NCBI GenBank assembly: GCA_955652455.1
Contig: CATPBU010000100.1
Span: forward strand, 1 to 5,072
Source: Candidatus Dormiibacterota bacterium
GTDB lineage: Bacteria; Chloroflexota; Dormibacteria; UBA8260
DNA length: 5,072 nt
Direction: 5' to 3'
Shown in pieces: positions 1-5,072 of this stretch. The notes beneath the pieces are model-generated. The model worked only from the letters and a program-made list of their open reading frames with translations, was not told the DNA's origin and searched no databases. Position numbers and translations under genes: made by a program. Position 1 is the stretch's first letter, and every line of letters starts with the position of its first letter.

Positions 1-246
1 CACGGCGACCACCAGCCATCGATCGGGAACTGTGCCCCCAAAAGCGATCAGCGCGACCGTGAAACCGGTGAACAGCGCCAGCCCACCGAGTCGGGGGGTG
101 GGAGAGCGATGGAAGTGGCGGGCGGCGTCAGGTTCGGCGACCGCGCCGAACCGGCGGGCCAGCAGCATGGTCAGCGGCACCGCCGCGATGGTCACGATGC
201 TCGCCAGCAGGAACGGCGGAAGCGCCGGCAGCCACCCGCTGCTCAC
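1..246 (-). CDS. WecA/TagO/MraY-family polyprenyl-phosphate sugar-1-phosphate transferase, N-terminal part (cut by window edge)
   Basis: Only the first 82 codons are present; the frame is open to position 1. Members of this family are polytopic membrane enzymes that move a sugar-1-phosphate (often GlcNAc-1-P) from a UDP-sugar onto undecaprenyl phosphate, the first committed step of a lipid-linked envelope glycan. Seen here: a hydrophobic first segment at about residues 5-29, a basic ARR boundary at 30-32, then RHFHRSPTPRLGGLALF at 43-59, which matches the family signature of a basic residue and His followed by P-x-PR-x-GG. A second membrane segment begins near residue 58. The catalytic Asp motifs lie further downstream, outside the window. 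The GTG start overlaps the glyA stop by 4 bp (GTGA), so translation is probably coupled to glyA; there is no clear Shine-Dalgarno site. The exact substrate (WecA, TagO, or an arabinogalactan or teichoic acid initiator) cannot be decided, although MraY itself is less likely because it normally sits in the mur/fts cluster. Confidence 0.85.
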   Translation of the reverse strand, partial: MSSGWLPALPPFLLASIVTIAAVPLTMLLARRFGAVAEPDAARHFHRSPTPRLGGLALFTGFTVALIAFGGTVPDRWLVVAV

Positions 247-1529
247 GAGCGATAGGGCAGGGGGAACCGCCTGCACAGGGTGAGGCTGCGCTCGCGAACC
301 TGGGCATGAACGTCGAGATCCTCGAAGCCGTGAAGCATCACAGAGACGAAGTCGGCGATCTCATCCATCTCTGCCTCCCCCATCCCCCGCGAGGTGACCG
401 ACGGCGAGCCCAGGCGGATGCCGTTGGGGTTGTAGGGGGTGCCCCCATGGCCCGGGAAGGCGTTGGCGTTGACGGTCACGCCGACCTCATCGAAGGCGTT
501 CTGCACCGCACGACCGCGCAGGTTGAACGGACGAAGGTCGGCGACCATGAGGTGGTTGTCGGTGCCGCCGGTGGTCAGCTCGATTCCGCGGGAGGCCAGT
601 CCACGCGCGAGCGCGGCAGCGTTGCTCACCACCTGCTGCGCGTAGGCGCGGAACTCGGGCTGCATGCACTGCGCGAACATCACCGCCTTGGCCGCGATGG
701 CGTGCATCTGCGGACCACCCTGGATGCCCGGGCAAACGGATTTGTCCACAACGTCGGCGTGAGCGGCACGGCACAGGATCACGCCTCCCCATGGGCCGCG
801 CATGGTCTTGTGAGTGGTGAAGGTGACGAAGTCAGCGTGCGGCACCGGTGAGGGGTGCGCGCCACCGGCGACCAGGCCGGCGAAATGGGCCATGTCGACG
901 AGCAGCAGGGCTCCTACCTCGCGGGCGATCTCCTCGAAGGCAGCAAAGTCGAGGAGCCGGGGATACGAGCTGTAGCCGGCGACGATCATGGCCGGCGACA
1001 CCTCCCGTGCCCGAGCCCGCAGCTCGGCGTAGTCGAGCCGGCCGGTGGACTCACTGACCGTGTACGCCTGGAAGTTGTAGAGCTTGCCGCTGAAACTGAC
1101 CGGTGAGCCGTGGGTGAGGTGGCCGCCCTGGTCGAGCGCCATGCCGAGGACCGTGTCGCCCGGTTTGAGGACGCTGGCGTAGGCGGCCATGTTGGCCTGG
1201 GAACCCGAGTGCGGCTGGACGTTGGCGTGGTCGGCGCCGAAGAGCTGCTTGCAGCGGTCGCGGGCGAGGTTCTCGACCTGGTCGACGACCTGGCAGCCAC
1301 CGTAGTACCGCTTGCCCGGCACGCCCTCGGCGTATTTGTTGTTGAGCCACGACCCCAGGGCCTCGAGCACCGCGACCGAGGCGAGGTTCTCCGACGGGAT
1401 CAGCTCGAGCGTCTCCTCCTGCCGGGTCAGCTCGGCGTCGAGGAGCGCCGCCACCTCGGGATCGGTGGCGCGCAGCGCGGGCTTGGCGGTGAATCCGACG
1501 TGGGCGCCTGTCTCCTGTTGCACTGCCAT
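243..1529 (-). CDS. glyA: Serine hydroxymethyltransferase (PLP-dependent)
   Basis: SHMT interconverts serine plus tetrahydrofolate with glycine plus 5,10-methylene-tetrahydrofolate in the cytosol and is the main source of one-carbon units. The 428-residue product is close to the usual bacterial length of about 415-430. Visible family motifs: IPSEN at 44-48, NKYAEG at 64-69 followed by PGKRYYGG at 71-78 (active-site Glu68 and tyrosines 75-76), GGHLTHG at 135-141 (PLP-stacking His137 and folate-contact region), VDMAHFAGLV at 211-220 (PLP-ring Asp212), THK at 239-241 with the Schiff-base Lys241, GIQGGP at 268-273, TDNH at 323-326, and a GIRLGSP...TSRG segment whose Arg381 should bind the substrate carboxylate. 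Oddities are Trp247 in GPWGG where Arg is usual, Cys266 where Phe is usual before PGxQGG, and Ala355 in VNAN where Lys or Arg is common. I chose the ATG at 1529 because it has a GAGGAGG site upstream. An in-frame GTG at 1571 would add 14 residues (MGSSPWRPEEDDDR) with no ribosome binding site or family similarity that I recognise. Confidence 0.95.
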   Translation of the reverse strand: MAVQQETGAHVGFTAKPALRATDPEVAALLDAELTRQEETLELIPSENLASVAVLEALGSWLNNKYAEGVPGKRYYGGCQVVDQVENLARDRCKQLFGADHANVQPHSGSQANMAAYASVLKPGDTVLGMALDQGGHLTHGSPVSFSGKLYNFQAYTVSESTGRLDYAELRARAREVSPAMIVAGYSSYPRLLDFAAFEEIAREVGALLLVDMAHFAGLVAGGAHPSPVPHADFVTFTTHKTMRGPWGGVILCRAAHADVVDKSVCPGIQGGPQMHAIAAKAVMFAQCMQPEFRAYAQQVVSNAAALARGLASRGIELTTGGTDNHLMVADLRPFNLRGRAVQNAFDEVGVTVNANAFPGHGGTPYNPNGIRLGSPSVTSRGMGEAEMDEIADFVSVMLHGFEDLDVHAQVRERSLTLCRRFPLPYRS

Positions 1530-1540
1530 GCGGTCGTCGT

Positions 1541-1547
1541 CCTCCTC
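1541..1547 (-). promoter_or_regulatory. Shine-Dalgarno site for glyA
   Basis: Reads GAGGAGG on the minus strand, 11 nt before the ATG at 1529, in the 44-bp gap after the sua5 stop. It is the only strong Shine-Dalgarno match next to a start in this window and is the main reason for preferring the ATG at 1529 over the in-frame GTG at 1571. The spacing is slightly longer than optimal. If the GTG were used, this stretch would encode the acidic residues of an N-terminal extension. Confidence 0.6.
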
Positions 1548-1573
1548 GGGGCGCCAAGGCGATGACCCCACCG

Positions 1574-2170
1574 TCAGCCCTGCACGAACTCCGAGAGGCT
1601 GCGGCGGTCGATTGGCCCCTCGCGCAGGACACGCGGCGGCGTCACGCTGCAGTCGATGATAGTGGAGGCTCGGCCGGCGGGGCTGCGGCCCTCCACGATC
1701 ACGGTGACCTCGTCACCGAAGTGGCCGCGCACTGCGGCGGCGCTGGTGGCGGGTGGATCGCCGTGGCGGTTGGCGCTGGTGCTGGCCAGCGGCCCGCTCT
1801 GCTCGAGCAGCGTGAGCAGCAGCGGATGGTCGGGTACGCGCACCGACAGCGTGTCACCACGGCGCGGGACCGCCAACCGCTGGTCACCGACTGGAAGCAC
1901 CAGCGAGAGCGGCCCTGGCCAGAACGCCGCAGCCAGCCCGGCCGCTGCCGCCGTCCAGACAACCATGCCGTCCAGCTGAGCCGCGTCATGAGCGAGCAGG
2001 GTGAGCTCCAGATCGGCGGGACGCCGCTTGAGCGCATACACGAGGTCGACAGCAGCGGGGTCGCGAGGGTCGCAGGCGAGGCCGTAAACGGTGTCGGTTG
2101 CCACGGCGATCACATCACCGCGGTGCAACGCGGCGAGCGCAGCGGCGACCTCGACCCGCAGGTGGGACAT
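1574..2170 (-). CDS. L-threonylcarbamoyladenylate synthase (Sua5/YrdC/TsaC family)
   Basis: The enzyme condenses threonine, bicarbonate and ATP into threonylcarbamoyl-AMP, the donor used by the TsaD complex to form t6A at position 37 of ANN-decoding tRNAs. The 198-residue protein is a single YrdC domain of normal length without the extra C-terminal Sua5 domain. Motifs in order: TDTVYGL at 25-31, KRRP at 48-51 (conserved Lys and Arg that contact substrate), WPGPLSLVL at 84-92, VRVPDHP at 110-116, STSAN at 130-134, RASTIIDC at 167-174 and LREG at 182-185. The residue before TDTVYGL is Ala where Pro is common, and the usual Pro-Leu after KxRP reads Glu-Leu here; both look like lineage variation. 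The ATG start is 5 bp after the prmC stop, which suggests coupling; only a weak AAGG lies upstream. Naming differs between lineages (ywlC, sua5, tsaC), so no symbol is given. Confidence 0.93.
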   Translation of the reverse strand: MSHLRVEVAAALAALHRGDVIAVATDTVYGLACDPRDPAAVDLVYALKRRPADLELTLLAHDAAQLDGMVVWTAAAAGLAAAFWPGPLSLVLPVGDQRLAVPRRGDTLSVRVPDHPLLLTLLEQSGPLASTSANRHGDPPATSAAAVRGHFGDEVTVIVEGRSPAGRASTIIDCSVTPPRVLREGPIDRRSLSEFVQG

Positions 2171-2175
2171 CGGCC

Positions 2176-3048
2176 TTACTCAGCGGCGCGGGTCATCGAC
2201 ACCACCCGCGGCCGGCCGGTGAGGTCCGGGTGACTCTGCGTGACGGTTCGCGGTCCGAGCGCCTCGACCGCCAGGATGCTCACCTGCTCTGCCGCCCGGG
2301 TGTCGATCTCCAGCGCCGCCCATCCGCCCGCCGCTAGAACAGTGGCGATCGAGGGCAGCAGCTCGCGGTAAGCCCCGATGCCGTCGGGGCCGCCGTCGAG
2401 CGCGAGGACGGGTTCGTGGTCACGCACATCGCGCGCCAGCCCACCGAGCTCGTTGCTGGGAATGTACGGTGGATTGGCGACCACGATGTCGAACGAGCGT
2501 GGTGCCAACGGCGCGCACCACGACCCTTGGACCAGCTCGACTCGATCCGCGACATCGTGCCGCGTTGCGTTGACCCGCGCGATGGCGAGCGCGGCCTCGC
2601 TCACGTCTGTGGCCGTGACCTGCGCACCGGGCAGCTCGGCCGCCAATGTGACCGCGATGCAACCGCTGCCGGTTGCGATATCCGCGATACGCAGTCCCTC
2701 GCCCCCCGGCGCGCGCCCGAACGCCTCAGCCAGCGCCAGGCCGACCAGGGTCTCGGTCTCCGGCCGGGGGATGAGGACGTCGGGCGAAACCCTGAACGTG
2801 CGGGAGTGGAACTCTCGCTCGCCGGTGATGTGGGCCACCGGCTCGCCGTCGCCACGACGCCGCACCAGCTCGCGGATGGCGCCAAGCTGAGCCTCCTCGA
2901 GCGGTCGGTCGAACTGCAGGTACACGTCGATGCGACGGAGGTTCAGCGCCTGGGCAGCGAGCAGCTCGGCGTCGAGACGCGGCGAGCTGCTGCCGTGGCT
3001 GTCGAGGTATCCGGTGCTGAGACGCACCACCTCCATCAGGGTGTGCAC
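2176..3048 (-). CDS. prmC: Peptide chain release factor N5-glutamine methyltransferase
   Basis: PrmC (HemK) uses S-adenosylmethionine to methylate the glutamine of the GGQ motif in class I release factors, which raises their peptide-release activity. The product is 290 residues, a normal length. It has an N-terminal helical domain (about 1-85, with PRLDAELL at 23-30) that contacts the release factor, then a Rossmann-like methyltransferase domain. Visible motifs: IPRPETE at 93-99, the SAM-binding loop ADIATGSG at 122-129, the motif II acidic residue Asp148, the catalytic NPPY at 192-195 that holds the substrate glutamine, and EPVLALDGGPDG at 212-223. The start is a GTG 6 bp after the prfA stop; an ATG four codons downstream (3036) is an alternative. 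Neither has a clear ribosome binding site, so coupling to prfA is likely. Its direct substrate is encoded immediately upstream, the classical prfA-prmC pairing. Confidence 0.95.
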   Translation of the reverse strand: MHTLMEVVRLSTGYLDSHGSSSPRLDAELLAAQALNLRRIDVYLQFDRPLEEAQLGAIRELVRRRGDGEPVAHITGEREFHSRTFRVSPDVLIPRPETETLVGLALAEAFGRAPGGEGLRIADIATGSGCIAVTLAAELPGAQVTATDVSEAALAIARVNATRHDVADRVELVQGSWCAPLAPRSFDIVVANPPYIPSNELGGLARDVRDHEPVLALDGGPDGIGAYRELLPSIATVLAAGGWAALEIDTRAAEQVSILAVEALGPRTVTQSHPDLTGRPRVVSMTRAAE

Positions 3049-3054
3049 GGTCGG

Positions 3055-4140
3055 TCACGCATTGCCGTCCTCCTCGAGGAGGCGATGCGCCTGGTCCTCC
3101 TGGGAGAGAGGCTCGATGAGCAGATCGAGCTCGCCGTCGAGAACCTTGTTGAGCTGGAAGACGTCGAGGTGGATGCGGTGGTCGGTGATGCGCGACTGGG
3201 GGTAGTTATAGGTGCGGATCTTCTCGCTGCGGTCGCCGGTGCCGACCGCCGAGCGACGGGTCGCCTTGAGCTCAGCGTCGCGCTCGGCCTGAGCGAGGTC
3301 GTAGAGCCGCGCCCGAAGCACGCGCAGGGCCTTGGCGCGGTTCTTGATCTGCGACTTCTCGTCCTGGCAGGTGACCACCAGGCCGGTGGGAAGATGGGTG
3401 ATGCGTACTGCGGAGTCGGTGGTGTTGACGCTCTGCCCGCCGGGGCCGGTGCTGCGATAGACGTCGATCTTCAGATCGTTCTCGGCGATGTTCACCTCCA
3501 GCTCGTCGGCTTCGGGCAGGACCACGACAGACGCCGCGGAAGTGTGAATCCGCCCCTGTGACTCGGTCTCGGGGACGCGCTGCACGCGATGCACACCGGA
3601 CTCGAACTTCAGGTTCGAGTACGCGCCGTGGCCGTGCACCTCGAAGACGACCTCCTTGAACCCGTGGGTCCCCGACTCGCTGGCATCGAGCAGCTCGACG
3701 CGCCACTTCTGCCGCTCGGCGTACCGGCTGTACATGCGGAAGAGGTCCGCGGCGAAGATCGCCGCCTCGTCGCCACCGGTCCCGGCTCGGATCTCGACGA
3801 CGACATCCCGTTCGTCGTTGGGGTCGGTGGGCACGAGCAGCGCACGCAGGCGCAGCTGCGCGTCCTCCCCGACAGCGCGTTGAGCCGCCTCCTCCTCCTC
3901 TGCCATGGTCACGATCTCAGGGTCGGCTTCGTTGCGCTGCAGGTCCTGCGCTTCGAGGACGGCGTGGTTGGCGGCGCGCCACGCCCGTCCGGTCTCGACG
4001 ACCTCGCGAAGCCGCGCTTGCTCCTGGGAGAGGCGCTGCACGCGGTCGATGTCGCTGTAGGCATCCGGTTGCGCGAGCTGCACGCCGATCTCATCGAAAC
4101 GCTCCTCGAGCGCGCGCAGTCGATCATCGATCCCGGCCAT
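3055..4140 (-). CDS. prfA: Peptide chain release factor 1 (RF1)
   Basis: RF1 recognises UAA and UAG stop codons in the ribosomal A site and triggers hydrolysis of peptidyl-tRNA. The 361-residue length is standard. The N-terminal part (about 1-105) is charged and helical and contains heptad-like stretches. AGTGGDEAA at 119-127 marks the start of the conserved core. The codon-reading loop is [14 protein letters not shown] at 189-202: PET at 190-192 is the PxT tripeptide that marks RF1 rather than RF2 (SPF), and His199 is the conserved residue near the third stop-codon base. The catalytic GGQ is at 234-236 within [18 protein letters not shown]; Gln236 is the expected PrmC substrate. No frameshift or internal stop is present, as expected because programmed frameshifting is a feature of RF2. 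The ATG at 4140 follows the DUF1385 stop by 12 bp with no strong Shine-Dalgarno site. Confidence 0.97.
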   Translation of the reverse strand: MAGIDDRLRALEERFDEIGVQLAQPDAYSDIDRVQRLSQEQARLREVVETGRAWRAANHAVLEAQDLQRNEADPEIVTMAEEEEAAQRAVGEDAQLRLRALLVPTDPNDERDVVVEIRAGTGGDEAAIFAADLFRMYSRYAERQKWRVELLDASESGTHGFKEVVFEVHGHGAYSNLKFESGVHRVQRVPETESQGRIHTSAASVVVLPEADELEVNIAENDLKIDVYRSTGPGGQSVNTTDSAVRITHLPTGLVVTCQDEKSQIKNRAKALRVLRARLYDLAQAERDAELKATRRSAVGTGDRSEKIRTYNYPQSRITDHRIHLDVFQLNKVLDGELDLLIEPLSQEDQAHRLLEEDGNA

Positions 4141-4152
4141 GGCGTCGAAAGG

Positions 4153-5052
4153 TTAGCCCTGCGCGGTTGCGGCGCCGTGGACCTCGGCGACGGACCCGTC
4201 TCCGGCGCGAGCCGCGTCCAGCGCGCAGATGGCCACCTCGATCTGGCGGTCGTTCGGCTCGCGGGTGGACAGCCGCTGCGTGGCCAGGACGGGAACCAGT
4301 GCGACACGACCGAACGTCGTATGCCGGACGCGAGCCAGCCCGCGAATCGCCTCGTAGGAGATCGCGGCCACCACCGGCACGAGCACGACCTGCAGGGCCA
4401 GCCGGACCGGGACGGGCAACACCCCGAGCGGCGTGAACACGATCACGCTGACCAGCGCCACGACCACCAGGAAGCCGGTGCCGCAACGCGGGTGGAGGCG
4501 GCTGCTGACGCGCACGTGCTGGACGTCCACCGCGGCTCCCGATTCGAGGCAGTTGATCGCCTTGTGTTCTGCACCGTGGTACTGGAAGAGGCGGCGCACG
4601 CTGCGCAGCTGGCCGATCGCGACCAGGTAGCCGAGCAGGATGAGGGCGCGGATCGCGCCCTCGATGAGCACGCCGACGACGCTGCGCTGCGTACCACCAC
4701 GATGCAGTGCGCTGGCCAGGAGCAGAGGCAGGCCGATGAAGAGGCCGAGAGCGAAGACCATCGAGATGACGATGGTGACCCGTAGGGTGCCGGCCGTCAG
4801 CTGTGCCTCCTCGCCCAGCTGCACGTTCGCCGACCACTGCAGGGCGCGCATTCCGAGGCCGAGCATCTCGTACAGCCCGGCCACGCCGCGGAGGAACGGC
4901 TTGGCCCACATCGGGTGGGTGTAGACGCGCGAGGTCAGCATCTCGGACCGCACGGTGATGCTGCCGTCCGGCCGGCGAGCGGCGACCGCGTAGTGGTGCC
5001 GGCCGCGCATCAGCACGCCCTCGATCACCGCCTGGCCGCCGTAGAAGAACAT
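4153..5052 (-). CDS. DUF1385 (YqhQ-type) membrane protein of unknown function
   Basis: The 299-residue product has the conserved opening YGGQAVIEGVLMRG at 4-17, a cytosolic-looking N-terminal third (RRPDGSITVRSE), hydrophobic segments at about 91-115, 126-147, 193-210 and 213-232, the family hallmark YHGAEHKAI at 158-166, SSRLHPRCGT at 183-192, and a soluble C-terminus containing the conserved TREPND-x-QIEVAI segment (263-275). The His, Glu, Lys and Cys clusters at 159-164 and 187-190 sit between membrane segments and could bind a metal, which is inference. The family is widespread in Firmicutes, Chloroflexota and some Actinomycetota, commonly beside rpmE or prfA; its biochemical role is not established to my knowledge. 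The ATG at 5052 puts three residues before YGGQ, in line with relatives, but no ribosome binding site is visible and the frame is open to the right edge (5072), so a start just outside cannot be excluded. Confidence 0.88.
   Translation of the reverse strand: MFFYGGQAVIEGVLMRGRHHYAVAARRPDGSITVRSEMLTSRVYTHPMWAKPFLRGVAGLYEMLGLGMRALQWSANVQLGEEAQLTAGTLRVTIVISMVFALGLFIGLPLLLASALHRGGTQRSVVGVLIEGAIRALILLGYLVAIGQLRSVRRLFQYHGAEHKAINCLESGAAVDVQHVRVSSRLHPRCGTGFLVVVALVSVIVFTPLGVLPVPVRLALQVVLVPVVAAISYEAIRGLARVRHTTFGRVALVPVLATQRLSTREPNDRQIEVAICALDAARAGDGSVAEVHGAATAQG
4642..4662. repeat. Perfect 9-bp GC-rich inverted repeat inside the DUF1385 gene
   Basis: GAGGGCGCG (4642-4650) and CGCGCCCTC (4654-4662) are perfect complements around a 3-nt spacer, so the mRNA could form a very stable small hairpin. 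It lies in the coding sequence for EGAIRAL (about residues 131-137) and has no T-run on either side, so it is not a canonical intrinsic terminator. In DNA this GC-rich, a single 9-bp match of this kind in about 5 kb is compatible with chance. The repeat is certain, its function is not. Confidence 0.3.
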
Positions 5053-5072
5053 CTGCGGTGGCGCCGTGGCCG

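Noticed and set aside
1530..1573. Possible promoter, riboswitch or terminator in the sua5-glyA gap
   Set aside because: The 44-bp gap is too short for a riboswitch, has no hairpin followed by a T-run and no convincing -35/-10 pair; only the Shine-Dalgarno site is supported.
1799..1810. 12-bp palindrome CTGCTCGAGCAG within sua5
   Set aside because: It is explained by the codons for Leu-Leu-Glu-Gln; there is no second copy and no promoter context, so it is not supported as an operator.
1110..2233. Plus-strand open frames (1110-1565 and 1562-2233) opposite glyA and sua5
   Set aside because: They mirror well-supported genes, show no motifs, and their starts and ends ignore the real gene boundaries.
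2416..3561. Long plus-strand open frame (381 codons) opposite prmC and the end of prfA
   Set aside because: It is antisense to two strongly recognised genes, has no family motifs, and its composition is what high-GC codon bias produces on the opposite strand.
3600..3620. Perfect 8-bp inverted repeat ACTCGAAC / GTTCGAGT with a 5-nt loop in prfA
   Set aside because: It falls in the conserved YSNLKFES coding segment, has no T-run, and about one such match is expected by chance in a window of this size.
3589..4785. Long plus-strand open frame (398 codons) opposite prfA and DUF1385
   Set aside because: It is rich in His, Asp, Glu and Arg in the way typical of antisense shadows, spans two real genes and their junction, and shows no recognisable domain.

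Overview
The window is visibly high-GC and almost entirely coding. All genes lie on the minus strand, so transcription runs from the right edge (about 5052) towards position 1. Six genes follow each other in one tight array: a DUF1385/YqhQ-type membrane protein, prfA (release factor 1), prmC (release-factor glutamine methyltransferase), a Sua5/YrdC/TsaC threonylcarbamoyl-AMP synthase, glyA (serine hydroxymethyltransferase), and the start of a WecA/TagO/MraY-type polyprenyl-phosphate sugar-1-phosphate transferase cut by the left edge. The gaps are 12, 6, 5 and 44 bp, followed by a 4-bp GTGA overlap, which indicates a single operon with translational coupling. No stretch longer than 44 bp lacks a gene. 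I see no tRNA, rRNA, CRISPR, insertion sequence, attachment site or phage feature.

The order prfA-prmC-sua5-glyA-wecA resembles the chromosomal block that lies upstream of the ATP synthase operon in many Actinomycetota. A DUF1385 gene directly before prfA is an arrangement I associate with Chloroflexota, Thermoleophilia-like actinobacteria and related high-GC terrestrial lineages (for example Dormibacterota). The source is therefore probably a high-GC, Gram-positive-like or Terrabacteria-group bacterium. The phylum cannot be fixed from this sequence alone.

Functionally, the first part of the operon serves translation. RF1 terminates at UAA/UAG, PrmC methylates the glutamine of the RF1 GGQ motif, and Sua5 makes the activated threonylcarbamoyl group for t6A37 in ANN-decoding tRNAs. 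GlyA supplies one-carbon units and glycine. The WecA-like enzyme begins synthesis of a lipid-linked cell-envelope glycan. DUF1385 is a conserved membrane protein of unsettled function.

This is an ordinary housekeeping region and I found no convincing evidence of an undescribed system. The points most worth a second look are an Arg-to-Trp replacement close to the catalytic lysine of GlyA, the choice of GlyA start codon, the near absence of Shine-Dalgarno sites apart from glyA, and the consistent placement of the poorly characterised DUF1385 protein in a translation-termination operon.
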